From Chitinophaga silvisoli (GTDB lineage: Bacteria; Bacteroidota; Bacteroidia; Chitinophagales; Chitinophagaceae), in NCBI RefSeq assembly GCF_003412465.1, contig NZ_QTJV01000001.1, positions 930,001 through 994,000 on the forward strand: a stretch of DNA of 64,000 nucleotides. Direction: 5' to 3'. Under the pieces are notes generated by a model. It was not told where the DNA came from, made no database searches, and saw only the letters and a program-made list of their open reading frames with translations. This document shows positions 8,074-18,027 of the stretch, one piece after another. Each line of letters opens with the position of its first letter. The first letter of the stretch is position 1. The position numbers and the translations under genes are program-made.

Positions 8074-9060
8074 TTATAATTTCCTGAACTGGTCAGGTGT
8101 ACAATTATAATACCGTGTAAAACTATTCACGAAAGCAGCTTCATGATTGTAACCAGTTTCCCTGGCAATCACTGCCAGATCTGCACCTGTTGTTGTCAAC
8201 AGGCCTGCTGCTTTTTCCAGCCTCCACAGGATCACGAATGCTTCCACACTTGTACCATACAAATAACTGAAACCATCCTGTAATTTCTCTAAAGTGATGT
8301 CAAAGAGCTGGCATAATTCTGAAGTGCGAATACCGGTAGTATGCGCCTTGATATAAGCCTTCACATTATCAATGCTATTCACATCTTTATTAGTGAGTGG
8401 TTGATATTCTACGGGTTCTTTTTGCAGCTGTGCAAAGAAATGTATCAGTAACAATTCACATTGCTTGCCTATATACCTGCTGCGTGCAAAATCATTACAT
8501 CCCATAGGATTGCGGATCTGCTCAAGCAGTAATGTACCATATGCATCCAGTGGTACAGGATTCATATTGATCACACCACCCCGTAGATTGTCTGCAATAG
8601 CAGGCAGGATGCATGTTTCAAGAAAGGTATTGTCCATCAGTGAAGGAAGTATAGCTTCACTAAACCCGATGTTAAAAAAGCAATGTGTACCCGGGTGTAT
8701 GGTCACCGCTTTTTCTTCGTGGGTGACATAAAACAAATTCAGGTCTCCCTGCTGCACATGTTCAGAGATGCCACCCCGCATTGTGGAATACACACTCAGT
8801 GAGCTAAGGGTAACTCCTAAATGTAAACCGGGTACTTCTACATGGGGATGAATTTCTGTAACCTGGGAAGTGATAGCATGATGTTGCCATACCCTGAATG
8901 GAGGAGCTTCCAGCAATTGCTTAAATACAAATACACGGGCATTGCCGTATACCGTTCTTCTTGCATGGGGAACGATGTAGGAATGCATAATTTCGGGGAC
9001 ATTTTCTACCTGGACAAAGTCGGCGAAAATTTGTTGTTCTGCCTGTCTGATTAAATTCAT
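8074..9060 (-). CDS. AraC-family transcriptional regulator
   Basis: A 328-residue protein whose last ~95 residues form two helix-turn-helix motifs of the AraC type (TSELCQLFDITLEKLQDGF, then LAVIARETGYNHEAAFVNSF and YNCTPDQFRKL). The N-terminal two thirds has no recognised sensor motif. It lies 40 bp upstream of the aldehyde dehydrogenase in the same direction and is divergent from a TonB-dependent receptor, so either or both could be targets. The signal is unknown. Confidence 0.85.
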   Translation of the reverse strand: MNLIRQAEQQIFADFVQVENVPEIMHSYIVPHARRTVYGNARVFVFKQLLEAPPFRVWQHHAITSQVTEIHPHVEVPGLHLGVTLSSLSVYSTMRGGISEHVQQGDLNLFYVTHEEKAVTIHPGTHCFFNIGFSEAILPSLMDNTFLETCILPAIADNLRGGVINMNPVPLDAYGTLLLEQIRNPMGCNDFARSRYIGKQCELLLIHFFAQLQKEPVEYQPLTNKDVNSIDNVKAYIKAHTTGIRTSELCQLFDITLEKLQDGFSYLYGTSVEAFVILWRLEKAAGLLTTTGADLAVIARETGYNHEAAFVNSFTRYYNCTPDQFRKL

Positions 9061-9232
9061 ATCAGATATAAGTCGGCTTACCTTATCCCTTGGTACTCAA
9101 AATGCTTATAAATAAGTGTAGTACATCCCTGTCATTTTCTTTCAAAAATCACCTGAATCCCCGGCTGACAGCATTATTAAATCCAAACTATACAGCTACC
9201 TATTTTAGTGAGTAATATTATTATGACCCAAA

Positions 9233-9250
9233 ATGATTATATTTAATCAT
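9233..9250 (+). promoter_or_regulatory. Promoter-operator candidate upstream of TonB receptor
   Basis: ATGATT (9233-9238) and AATCAT (9245-9250) form an inverted repeat spaced by 6 bp. It contains TATATTTA (9238-9245), one mismatch from the TAnnTTTG -7 box, 21 bp before the receptor ATG. A factor bound here would block the promoter; the divergent AraC protein is a possible but untested candidate. Confidence 0.4.
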
Positions 9251-9266
9251 ACCCAAACCTGTAAAT

Positions 9267-12041
9267 ATGTCAACCAAAATCGTGTATTGTCTGGCAGTGC
9301 TATGCCTTTGCCTGACTGTAGCCAGCGCACAACAAAAAGTAACCGGAAAAGTCACAGATGCCACCACTGGCGCACCGTTAGAAGGAATCACTGTAAGGGT
9401 CAAACTCAGTAGCTCCGGCTCCCTGACCAACAAGTCCGGGGAATATACCATCGAGGCCAAAGCCAGCGATGTGCTGGAAATCAGTGCCATCGGTTTTAAT
9501 CCCCAGGCCGTTTCGGTCAATGGCCGGTCCGTGGTCGACGTAAAACTTGTCTCCGCCGTCTCGGAACTGAACCAGGTCGTGCTCGTCGGAAGCCGGGGAA
9601 CAGGTAGGGCCAGAACGGAAACCCCTGTACCAGTTGATGTGATCCCCATTGCCCAGGCAGCCCTGCCCACCGCCAAAACAGACCTGACTGCAGTGCTCAA
9701 TATGGCCGCCCCCTCCCTGAACTACAACAAGCAAAGCGGGAGCGATGGCGCAGATATGATTGACCTGGCCACCCTCAGGGGCCTGGGACCTGACCAGACC
9801 CTGGTACTGGTAAATGGTAAAAGACGGCACCAGACTGCCTTCGTAGCCGTTTATGGCACCCGTGGCCGTGGTAATTCAGGTACCGATCTCAATGCCATCC
9901 CCGAAGCCGCTATCGACAGGGTCGAAATCCTTCGCGACGGGGCCTCTGCCCAATATGGCTCCGATGCCATTGCAGGGGTAATCAACATTATCCTCAAAAA
10001 AGATGTGAACCACCTCAATGTGACTGCAGGCTATGCTGGTTATTACGACCATAAGTACAATACCTGGTTTGGCCGCAAGCAGTCCCAATATCAATACGGC
10101 GTACCTATCGATGGTAATACCGGTACCCTTGGCCTCAGTTATGGCCTTCCATTAGGTAAAAACGGCGGTTTCCTGAACTTCTCGGGCAACTTCCTCATGC
10201 AGGGTAAAACCTACAGGCAGAACCTGGATACGAACCTGAATCACAAAGATGGTTTGCCTGTCAACAGTGTGAGAAGAGGGGCCGGCGATGGCTCCCGTGT
10301 AAATGGGGGTGGAATGATCAACATGGAAGTACCTTTTGGTACGGGAAAGACCACCCTGTATGCCTTTGGCGGCTATAACTATAAGAGTTCCGATGCCTTC
10401 GCCTATTCACGCTCTTTTGCCGGGCACCCGGACCGTTTTCCTACTGACGACAATGGCAACCTGATCTTCTATAAAGATATTATGTATGCCGTACCTGGTG
10501 ATACCATTTTCGATCCTCATATCCAGACCCATGTCAGCGATCTCTCTGCTGCTGTGGGCGTAAAGGGCGAATTTGGAGAAGGCTGGACCTGGGATGTGAG
10601 TAATACCCTGGGCAGGAATAATTTTCATTTCTTTGGCGACAAGACTTTCAACGCTTCCATGGGAGCAAATACGCCCACGCACTTCGATGATGGTGGCTTC
10701 TCGTTCTTACAGAACACCACGAATGCCACCTTCACAAAAGCGATTAATACCCTGAACCTTGCCTTCGGCGCAGAATACCGCTATGAAAGGTATAGCATCT
10801 ATGCAGGTCAGGAAGCCTCATACACCAATTACGATCCTACTTTCTATAAAGCCACCGGTTCACAGGGTTTCCCCGGCTATCGCCCCAGTGATGAAGTGGC
10901 GGCCAATCGCAGCAACATAGCAGCTTATGTAGATGCTGAATGGGATGTAACAAATAAATGGCTGGTAGGTGCTGCTGTCAGGGGGGAAAATTACTCCGAC
11001 TTCGGTTTCACCACCAATTTCAAACTGGCTACCCGTTACAAACTCACAGACAACTTCAATATCCGGGGTTCTGTCAGCACTGGTTTCAGGGCACCTTCCC
11101 TGCAACAGATCAACTACAGTTCCCAGTACACCAATGTACAGGGAGGCACCATTACCGAAGTAAAGATCGCGCCTAACTACAATGCCATTACAAGAGCAGC
11201 AGGCATCCCTGATCTGAAGCAGGAAAAATCTGTCAATGCAAGTCTTGGTTTTACCTGGAAACCATTGCCAGTGCTGACGGTGACGGTAGACGGATATTAT
11301 GTAAAAGTAAAAGACCGTATCGTGCTCTCCGGTCAGTTCAGTGCCAGCGATACAACCCTTGATGAAGAAGTATATAATACCCTGAACTCGCTGCACATCG
11401 ACAATGCACAGTTCTTTGCCAATGCTGTGAATACGACCAACTACGGTGTGGATATCGTGGTGGATTACAACAAACGCTGGAGCAATCAGCATTTCCGCGG
11501 TTTATTCACCGGCAATATCCAGCATATGAATATTGACCAGATCAATGTACCTGCTAAGTTAAATGACACTTATGTACATCGTCAGTCCTTCTTTAGCGAC
11601 CGTGAGCAGCGGTTTGTAAAAGCTTCAGCACCGCCGGTGAAAATGGGATTGAACCTGGAATATGGAATTAATAAAATCAGCTTTGGCTCGCACCTCACCT
11701 ACTTTGGTAAGGTCGAATTGTTTGGCTATGGCTATTCCGGAGATTTATCAGGTACAGGCATCAATCCAATTGTAGAACTGGATGAAGGGGGGAAGACGGT
11801 GCCTGAACTGTTTGTATACAAAGGAAAAGTAGTGACGGACTTATATGCGAGTTATAAATTCAACAGACACATTAACTGGTTTATAGGTGTGGATAATGTA
11901 TTTAATGTACATCCGGATTTAGGTTATGTGCAGGGGGCGAAGTTATCGGCTTTCGATGGAGAAGCAGGCGGGGCCTGGGATCCGGTGCAGATGGGTGTGA
12001 ATGGTATGAGATTGTTTACCCGGATAGTATTGGATTTCTAA
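9267..12041 (+). CDS. TonB-dependent outer-membrane receptor
   Basis: A 924-residue protein. It has a signal peptide (residues 1-21, ending ASAQQ), a carboxypeptidase-regulatory-like beta-sandwich (about 22-95: KVTGKVTDATTGAPLEGITV), a plug domain (about 110-245, with VLVNGKRRH, EILRDGASAQYGSDAIAGVINIIL), and a 22-strand-type barrel ending in the aromatic LFTRIVLDF. The receptor imports a ligand across the outer membrane using TonB-ExbBD energy. It is not paired with a SusD gene, which suggests a non-glycan or single-component ligand such as a siderophore, cofactor or peptide. An AraC regulator lies divergently upstream, and a bidirectional terminator follows. Confidence 0.92.
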   Translation: MSTKIVYCLAVLCLCLTVASAQQKVTGKVTDATTGAPLEGITVRVKLSSSGSLTNKSGEYTIEAKASDVLEISAIGFNPQAVSVNGRSVVDVKLVSAVSELNQVVLVGSRGTGRARTETPVPVDVIPIAQAALPTAKTDLTAVLNMAAPSLNYNKQSGSDGADMIDLATLRGLGPDQTLVLVNGKRRHQTAFVAVYGTRGRGNSGTDLNAIPEAAIDRVEILRDGASAQYGSDAIAGVINIILKKDVNHLNVTAGYAGYYDHKYNTWFGRKQSQYQYGVPIDGNTGTLGLSYGLPLGKNGGFLNFSGNFLMQGKTYRQNLDTNLNHKDGLPVNSVRRGAGDGSRVNGGGMINMEVPFGTGKTTLYAFGGYNYKSSDAFAYSRSFAGHPDRFPTDDNGNLIFYKDIMYAVPGDTIFDPHIQTHVSDLSAAVGVKGEFGEGWTWDVSNTLGRNNFHFFGDKTFNASMGANTPTHFDDGGFSFLQNTTNATFTKAINTLNLAFGAEYRYERYSIYAGQEASYTNYDPTFYKATGSQGFPGYRPSDEVAANRSNIAAYVDAEWDVTNKWLVGAAVRGENYSDFGFTTNFKLATRYKLTDNFNIRGSVSTGFRAPSLQQINYSSQYTNVQGGTITEVKIAPNYNAITRAAGIPDLKQEKSVNASLGFTWKPLPVLTVTVDGYYVKVKDRIVLSGQFSASDTTLDEEVYNTLNSLHIDNAQFFANAVNTTNYGVDIVVDYNKRWSNQHFRGLFTGNIQHMNIDQINVPAKLNDTYVHRQSFFSDREQRFVKASAPPVKMGLNLEYGINKISFGSHLTYFGKVELFGYGYSGDLSGTGINPIVELDEGGKTVPELFVYKGKVVTDLYASYKFNRHINWFIGVDNVFNVHPDLGYVQGAKLSAFDGEAGGAWDPVQMGVNGMRLFTRIVLDF

Positions 12042-12052
12042 ACTGCTCCTAA

Positions 12053-12093
12053 AACAAGAACGGCCCCCGGTAGCGGGAGCCGTTCTTTTATAA
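12053..12093. terminator. Bidirectional terminator between TonB receptor and pyk
   Basis: An AAGAACGGC arm pairs with GCCGTTCTT around a GC-rich centre with CCCGG/GCGGG, flanked by A and T tracts. It separates two converging genes. Confidence 0.75.
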
Positions 12094-12105
12094 TTTAAAA
12101 GGAGC

Positions 12106-13545
12106 TTACAGCACCTTAGAAACTTTGATAGTGTTTGTTGGCAGGTGTTCTGCTACCGGAGTAGAACCAGTGTTTACAACGATATCATCAGTTTTCAGGT
12201 ATCCTTTATCTTTCAGGATGCTGATCTGATCTTTGATGATGTTGTCCAGGCCGATTTCTTCATTGTAGTAGAATGCACGTACACCCCAGCTCAGGCTCAG
12301 CTGATTCACCAAAGTCTTTTCTTTAGTAAATACGAACAGCGGAGAGCGTGGACGGTAGCTGCTCAGCATAAAGCCGGTGTAACCGCTCTGGGTCATACCA
12401 ACCAGTGCATTCGCTTCCAGGTCTTCAGCCATTTTACAAGCGTTGTAGCAAAGTGCATCGCTGAGGAAGGTTGGAGAGTGACGGTGAGGGATCAGGTTAC
12501 GGTTGTAGATGATTTCTTCTTTCTCAACTTCACCGATGATCTTACGCATAGTCTGGATAACCAGTTCCGGGAACTGACCAGTTGCAGTTTCACCGCTCAG
12601 CATCACGGCATCAGCACCTTCCAGTACCGCGTTAGCTACGTCAGTGATTTCGCTACGGTTAGGGCGGGTACGGTCGATCATGGATTCCATCATCTGGGTA
12701 GCCACGATAACCGGCTTAGCACGGTGAATACATTTACGGATAATATCTTTCTGGATCATTGGGATCTGCTCTACCGGCAGTTCCACACCCAGGTCACCAC
12801 GAGCGATCATTACGCCGTCGCTTTCCCAGATGATTTCTTTCAGATTTGCGATAGCCTCTGGCTTTTCGATCTTAGAGATAACTTTGATCTTAGAGTTACG
12901 TTCTTTCAGGCGTTTACGGATCAGTTGCAGGTCAGCAGCATCTCTTACAAATGACAGGGCCACCCAGTCACAGTTGTGGTCGATAATGAATTCCAGGTCT
13001 TCTACATCTTTTGGAGTCAGCGCTGGCAGAGATACTTTGGTATCCGGCAGGTTGAAACCTTTCTTTGAAGACAGAACGCCTGGCAGGGTAACTTCAGCTT
13101 TGATTTCACCTGCAGCAGTGATTTCTCTTACTACAGTTTCGATCTTACCGTCATCCAGCAGGATTTTCTGGCCTGGTTTTACATCTTTATGCAGGTCTGC
13201 ATAAGATACATATATTCTCTCTGCGGTACCAACTACTTTCTCATTTACGAAAGTCAGGATTTGACCTGGAGTCAGCGGCAGAGCATTGTTAGCGATTTCA
13301 CCTACGCGCAGTTTAGGACCTTGCAAGTCAGCCAGGATGGCCACGTTGAAAGATTCAGTTTCGTTAATGCGGCGGATATGCTCGATAATGCGCAGCTTGT
13401 CTTCGTGAGAGCCATGTGAAAAGTTCAGGCGGAACACATTTACGCCGGCTTTTACCAGGGCCAGTAATTTTTCGTAAGTGTCGCATGCCGGTCCTACTGT
13501 GGCAACTATCTTCGTTTTGTGTTTAGATATATCTTGTGTACTCAT
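12106..13545 (-). CDS. pyk: Pyruvate kinase
   Basis: The chosen ATG (13545) gives MSTQDISKHKTKIVATVGPA and 479 residues, the usual length; an earlier in-frame start at 13566 would overlap the pfkA stop and has no family support. Motifs include RLNFSHGSHEDK, the active-site signature KIEKPEAIANL...ILWESDGVMIARGDLGVE-like segment, and ATQMMESMI. It converts phosphoenolpyruvate and ADP to pyruvate and ATP, the last step of glycolysis. It starts 10 bp after the pfkA stop, so pfkA and pyk form one operon covering two controlled steps of glycolysis. The transcript ends at the hairpin at 12053-12093. Confidence 0.96.
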   Translation of the reverse strand: MSTQDISKHKTKIVATVGPACDTYEKLLALVKAGVNVFRLNFSHGSHEDKLRIIEHIRRINETESFNVAILADLQGPKLRVGEIANNALPLTPGQILTFVNEKVVGTAERIYVSYADLHKDVKPGQKILLDDGKIETVVREITAAGEIKAEVTLPGVLSSKKGFNLPDTKVSLPALTPKDVEDLEFIIDHNCDWVALSFVRDAADLQLIRKRLKERNSKIKVISKIEKPEAIANLKEIIWESDGVMIARGDLGVELPVEQIPMIQKDIIRKCIHRAKPVIVATQMMESMIDRTRPNRSEITDVANAVLEGADAVMLSGETATGQFPELVIQTMRKIIGEVEKEEIIYNRNLIPHRHSPTFLSDALCYNACKMAEDLEANALVGMTQSGYTGFMLSSYRPRSPLFVFTKEKTLVNQLSLSWGVRAFYYNEEIGLDNIIKDQISILKDKGYLKTDDIVVNTGSTPVAEHLPTNTIKVSKVL

Positions 13546-13555
13546 AGCTCTTATT

Positions 13556-14536
13556 TTAACTCGCAAGTATTTTTACAATTTTAAACCATTCCGGATCGAT
13601 ATGCTCTTTGGCTTTGATGGCCTGTTCCAGAGGGGTATATTGGATTTTGTTGTTTACAATTCCTACCATAACATTGGAAGTGCCATTCAACAGCGCATCT
13701 ACAGCAGCATAACCCATACGGCTGGCCAGGATACGGTCCTGACAGGTTGGGCTACCACCACGTTGAATATGTCCGAGGATGGTTACGCGGGTATCCAGTT
13801 GAGGGCATTGTTCCTTAATCTGGCGTGCCACCGCTTCTGCACCACCAGCAGCAGAACCTTCTGCTACTACGATGATGTTTACTAATTTCTTGCGGCGTTC
13901 GTTAGCCTGCAGTTCTAAGATAATGTCCTGTACATCAATAGTGTGCTCAGGAGTCATAATGTGCTCAGCACCAGTGGAAATACCACTATGGAGGGCAATA
14001 TAACCAGCATCACGCCCCATCACTTCTATGATAAATAAACGGTCGTGGGCATCAGCAGTATCACGGATTTTGTCAATCGCATCCACCGCAGTGTTCACAG
14101 CAGTATCAAATCCGATGGTAAAATCTGAACCGGCAATGTCTTTGTCAATTGTACCTGGCAGGCCAATGCATGGAATGTCAAATTCCTGGCTCAACTTGTA
14201 CGCACCATTGAAAGAACCATCACCCCCGATCACCACAATACCATCGATGTTGTGTTTCTTTAAATTTTCGTAGGCTTTCTTACGGCCTTCGGCTTCGTAA
14301 AACTCTTTACAACGGGCCGTTTTTAAGATTGTACCACCGCGCTGTATAATGTTGGCAACAGATTTAGACTCCAAAGGAAAGATTTCGTTCTTCAACATTC
14401 CCCTGTAACCATACATGACACCAAAAACATTCAGCTGATTGTAAATTCCCGTTCTTACAACCGCACGAACGGCAGCATTCATGCCCGGCGCGTCTCCGCC
14501 TGATGTAAGGACCGCAATGTTGTTAACTTTTTTCAT
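13556..14536 (-). CDS. pfkA: ATP-dependent 6-phosphofructokinase
   Basis: A 326-residue protein with the standard PfkA motifs: LTSGGDAPGMNAAVRAVV, a GGDGSFNGA loop, GLPGTIDKDIAGSDFTIGFD (catalytic Asp in the TIDKD motif), EVMGRDAGYIA and GHIQRGGSPTCQDR. The GGDGS motif supports ATP rather than pyrophosphate as phosphoryl donor. It phosphorylates fructose 6-phosphate in glycolysis. It is the first gene of the pfkA-pyk pair, with a 304-bp upstream region facing the prolyl oligopeptidase gene. Confidence 0.96.
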   Translation of the reverse strand: MKKVNNIAVLTSGGDAPGMNAAVRAVVRTGIYNQLNVFGVMYGYRGMLKNEIFPLESKSVANIIQRGGTILKTARCKEFYEAEGRKKAYENLKKHNIDGIVVIGGDGSFNGAYKLSQEFDIPCIGLPGTIDKDIAGSDFTIGFDTAVNTAVDAIDKIRDTADAHDRLFIIEVMGRDAGYIALHSGISTGAEHIMTPEHTIDVQDIILELQANERRKKLVNIIVVAEGSAAGGAEAVARQIKEQCPQLDTRVTILGHIQRGGSPTCQDRILASRMGYAAVDALLNGTSNVMVGIVNNKIQYTPLEQAIKAKEHIDPEWFKIVKILAS

Positions 14537-14840
14537 AGTTATGTTATATTTCCCTCTCTACGTTGTTTTATGTGGGAATTCCCCGACGTTGAATCTGTGA
14601 TGCCCAGTTTATACCCCAAATGTGTCATAGTGGTATACCCCGAAAATTCTAACAATCTCTTTCCGCAAGTCAGCTTCTTTTCCTGATTATCACATTCCTT
14701 ATGCATAAATTGCCGGAAAAATATTTAATTGGCGCACAAAAATAACATTTTGGATATTCTTTCTAATAGTATTCTGATGAATTAAAGAAAATTTTCAATT
14801 TCAGTTAACCAATAGAGTATTTTTTTAAAAAAATATACAT
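14537..14840. other. Divergent intergenic region, pfkA / prolyl oligopeptidase
   Basis: About 304 bp with no convincing gene. On the minus strand it has two GGGGTATA copies (reading TATACCCC on the plus strand, near 14612 and 14634) that could be a repeated regulatory element for pfkA. The right half is very AT-rich and leads to the peptidase start. No exact TAnnTTTG box is seen. Confidence 0.4.
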
Positions 14841-17012
14841 ATGTATAATTTAAATGCAATAATGCAACGTCTACCTGCTTTTATTTTTACTTTTATTAAT
14901 TCCTCATTGCTTCTTACCACTATGTCTACAGCGCAAGCGCAATCACAACAGCCAGGCATTGTTTATCCGCAAACACGGAAGACCGAAGTCACAGATAACT
15001 ACCATGGTACTACTATCGCTGACCCTTACCGCTGGCTGGAGGATGATAATAGTCCTGAAACCAGGGAATGGGTGAAGGAACAAAATACACTTACCCAGAA
15101 TTATCTTGCAAAGATACCTTTCCGCGACTCGATAAAAAATCGTCTGGAAGTGTTATGGAATTATCCAAAAACTGGTGCACCGGATCATAGAGGTAACTAT
15201 TTATACTTCTATAAAAACGATGGTTTGCAAAACCAGGCTGTACTGTACCGGCAGTTGACTACCCCCGGTGCGAGCCCCGAAGTCTTCATCGACCCCAATA
15301 AATTGTCTGCCGATGGTACAACAGCTTTAGGCACCGTACAGTTTTCGAAAGACGGGAAATATGCCGCCTACGTGATTTCAAAGGCTGGTTCTGACTGGCA
15401 GCAGGCCCATGTAATGGACGTAGCTACCAAAACTTTGCTCCCCGATAGCCTGAACTGGCTCAAATTCACCGGTCTTTCCTGGAGAGGAGATGGTTTTTAC
15501 TACAGCCGCTATGACGAACCCACCGAAGCCAGCAAACTCTCCAAAAAGAACGAATTCCATAAAATTTACTATCACAAGGTAGGGACTTCTCAGGATAAGG
15601 ATATACTGATTCACGCTGATTCAGATCACCCACTTCGCAATTTTTCAGCAAGTATGACAGAGGATGAACGTTTCCTGCTCCTGAACGCGTCAGAAGGGAC
15701 TTCCGGCAATGAGATATGGTTTTGGGACATGAAAAATCCTGACCAAAAGGAGTTTAAATTGCTGATAAAAGGCTTCGATTATGAGCCAAACGTAATAGAC
15801 AATGACGGCGATAAGCTGCTCGTGATCACCAACGAGGGCGCTCCTAATTACAAAGTTGAGCTGATCGATACCAAAAATCCCCAGGGACCACGCAAACTGA
15901 TCATTCCCGAGCGCAAAGAAACCCTCGTACACGTTGGTACCGGTGGTGGAAAACTGTTCGCCGTATACCTGCAGGATGCTGCTAACCGCGTATACCAGTT
16001 AGATTATGCCGGTCACCTGGAAAGGGAAATCAAACTCCCCGGCATCGGTTCCGCCAGTGGATTCGGGGGTAAAAAAGAAGACAAGGAATTCTATTACACC
16101 TTTAATTCATATGTGACACCGGCACTGGTCTATAAATATGAAATAACTGGTGGTAAGTCTTCCATCTATTTCAAACCTGAACTGAAATTCGACCCTTCCC
16201 TGTACGAAACCAAACAGGTCTTTTTTAATAGTAAAGATGGTACCCGCATTCCAATGTTCCTGTCTTATAAGAAAGGGATCAAACTGAATGGCAACAATCC
16301 TGTTTTCCTGTATGGTTATGGCGGTTTCAATATCCCGCTCACACCTTCTTTCAGTGTATCCAATCTGTTCTTTATGGAGCAGGGCGGCATCTTTGCACAG
16401 GTAACCCTGCGTGGTGGTGCGGAGTATGGCGAGGAATGGCACAAAGCAGGTATGTTCGAAAAGAAACAGAATGTATTTGACGACTTTATCGGTGCAGCTG
16501 AGTTTTTGATCAAAGAAAAATATACCAATACCTCCAAACTGGCAGTGCATGGCCGTTCTAATGGTGGTCTGCTCATAGGTGCAGTCATGACACAACGCCC
16601 GGATCTGTTCAAGGTAGCGATACCCACAGTAGGGGTGCTGGATATGCTGCGTTACCAGCACTTCACAATCGGATGGGCATGGGGTGTGGAATACGGTACC
16701 AGCGATAAGGAAGATCAGTTCAGATACCTGATTAAATACTCACCATTGCACAACCTGAAGCCGGGCACCTCTTACCCCGCTACCATGGTCACTACAGGCG
16801 ATCATGACGACAGGGTAGTGCCAGCACACTCATTCAAATTTGCAGCTACACTGCAGGCGGATAATGCAGGGCCTAACCCAACGCTTATACGTATCGATAC
16901 CCAGGCCGGCCACGGTGCCGGTAAGCCAACGGGCAAGCTGATAGAAGAGTCTGCGGATATCTGGGCCTTTGTAATGTATAATTTAGGTATGCATTTTAAA
17001 AAAATAGATTAA
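14841..17012 (+). CDS. Prolyl oligopeptidase, S9A family, exported
   Basis: A 723-residue enzyme with a signal sequence (starting at Met1, or better at Met8 at 14862, ending TMSTAQAQ), a beta-propeller (about 100-440) and an alpha/beta hydrolase domain. The catalytic triad is visible: Ser573 in GRSNGG, Asp in DHDDRV (residues 654-659), and His691 in AGHGAG. It cleaves short peptides after proline. The N-terminal hydrolase part carries the family signature YRWLEDDNSPETREWV. Export suggests periplasmic peptide breakdown. A strong terminator follows; the gene is monocistronic. Confidence 0.95.
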   Translation: MYNLNAIMQRLPAFIFTFINSSLLLTTMSTAQAQSQQPGIVYPQTRKTEVTDNYHGTTIADPYRWLEDDNSPETREWVKEQNTLTQNYLAKIPFRDSIKNRLEVLWNYPKTGAPDHRGNYLYFYKNDGLQNQAVLYRQLTTPGASPEVFIDPNKLSADGTTALGTVQFSKDGKYAAYVISKAGSDWQQAHVMDVATKTLLPDSLNWLKFTGLSWRGDGFYYSRYDEPTEASKLSKKNEFHKIYYHKVGTSQDKDILIHADSDHPLRNFSASMTEDERFLLLNASEGTSGNEIWFWDMKNPDQKEFKLLIKGFDYEPNVIDNDGDKLLVITNEGAPNYKVELIDTKNPQGPRKLIIPERKETLVHVGTGGGKLFAVYLQDAANRVYQLDYAGHLEREIKLPGIGSASGFGGKKEDKEFYYTFNSYVTPALVYKYEITGGKSSIYFKPELKFDPSLYETKQVFFNSKDGTRIPMFLSYKKGIKLNGNNPVFLYGYGGFNIPLTPSFSVSNLFFMEQGGIFAQVTLRGGAEYGEEWHKAGMFEKKQNVFDDFIGAAEFLIKEKYTNTSKLAVHGRSNGGLLIGAVMTQRPDLFKVAIPTVGVLDMLRYQHFTIGWAWGVEYGTSDKEDQFRYLIKYSPLHNLKPGTSYPATMVTTGDHDDRVVPAHSFKFAATLQADNAGPNPTLIRIDTQAGHGAGKPTGKLIEESADIWAFVMYNLGMHFKKID

Positions 17013-17053
17013 TTGCTTTTTCAAGCCCTTTGCAGGGCTTCGCAGCTCTCAAT

Positions 17054-17088
17054 AACGCTGATGCCGCAGGCATCAGCGTTTTTTTTTA
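17054..17088 (+). terminator. Terminator after prolyl oligopeptidase
   Basis: AACGCTGATGCC and GGCATCAGCGTT form a 12-bp stem with a short loop, followed by a run of eight or more T residues. A classic intrinsic terminator. Confidence 0.9.
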
Positions 17089-17129
17089 ACCAAACTCTTT
17101 TCTTCGTAATTTTAGCAAAAGGCATAATT

Positions 17130-18023
17130 ATGAAGGTATTAATCACAGGCAGTAACGGATTATTGGGCCAGCACCTCATCCCCCTCTTTTTACAGGATTC
17201 CCGCTACGAAGTCATCGCTACCGGCAGGGGCGCTAATCGCCTCCCTCACCAGGATGGTTACCGCTATGAGCCGGCAAACCTCAGGGACTCCTCCAGCGTT
17301 AATCAGTTACTACAGAAGCATCAGCCAGATATCGTGATCCACGCGGCTGCCATGACCCAGGTAGACGACTGCGAAAGAAATAAAGATGCCTGTTGGGACT
17401 GTAATGTCAATGCGACCCGTTACCTCATCCAGGCCGCTGAAAAAAGTAAGAGCTTCTTCATTTTCCTCTCCACTGACTTTGTATTTGATGGCTTACAGGG
17501 CCCTTATGCAGAAGATGATGCCGTAAACCCCCTCAGCTATTACGGAGCTACCAAAGTAGCGGCAGAAAGGCTTGTCCAGAACAGCCACCTGTCCTGGTCC
17601 ATCGTGCGTACAGTATTGGTATACGGCGTAGCTGCAGACCCTAAGCGCAGTAATATCATCACCTGGGTAAAAACGAATCTGGAACAGGGAAAGAAACTGA
17701 AAGTGGTAGATGACCAATGGCGTACACCGACCCTGGTGCAGGATCTGGCCGCAGGTTGCAAACTGGTAGCCGATAAGAAGGCGACAGGTATCTTCCACAT
17801 CTCAGGTAGTGAAACCCTTACCCCTTATCAAATGGCCGTTCAGACAGCCGGTTACTTCCAGTTGAACCCTCAATTGTTGGAGAAAGTAGATGCCAAAACC
17901 TTTACTCAGCCGGCTAAACGCCCCGCCAGGACAGGCTTCGTGATCAATAAAGCTGTACAGGAACTGGGCTATCAGCCGCACAGTTTTGAAGAGGGATTAC
18001 AGATAGTTGCAAAAGAAATTTAG
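17130..18023 (+). CDS. RmlD-like SDR reductase (dTDP-4-dehydrorhamnose reductase family)
   Basis: The ATG at 17130 gives MKVLITGSNGLLGQHLIPLF, placing the nucleotide-binding motif GSNGLLGQ right at the N-terminus; longer upstream frames have no family support and read through the preceding terminator. The 297-residue length, the catalytic YYGATK (YxxxK), STDFVFDG and RTVLVYG are typical of RmlD/extended SDR enzymes. The family reduces dTDP-4-dehydrorhamnose, but no other rml gene is nearby, so the substrate is open. TAATTTTA (17107-17114), one mismatch from the -7 box, lies just upstream. It converges on the next gene with only 4 bp between stops. Confidence 0.85.
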   Translation: MKVLITGSNGLLGQHLIPLFLQDSRYEVIATGRGANRLPHQDGYRYEPANLRDSSSVNQLLQKHQPDIVIHAAAMTQVDDCERNKDACWDCNVNATRYLIQAAEKSKSFFIFLSTDFVFDGLQGPYAEDDAVNPLSYYGATKVAAERLVQNSHLSWSIVRTVLVYGVAADPKRSNIITWVKTNLEQGKKLKVVDDQWRTPTLVQDLAAGCKLVADKKATGIFHISGSETLTPYQMAVQTAGYFQLNPQLLEKVDAKTFTQPAKRPARTGFVINKAVQELGYQPHSFEEGLQIVAKEI

Positions 18024-18027
18024 GCCC

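Noticed and set aside
17013..17129. N-terminal extension of the RmlD-like gene
   Set aside because: It reads through the terminator of the preceding gene and puts the nucleotide motif too far from the start.
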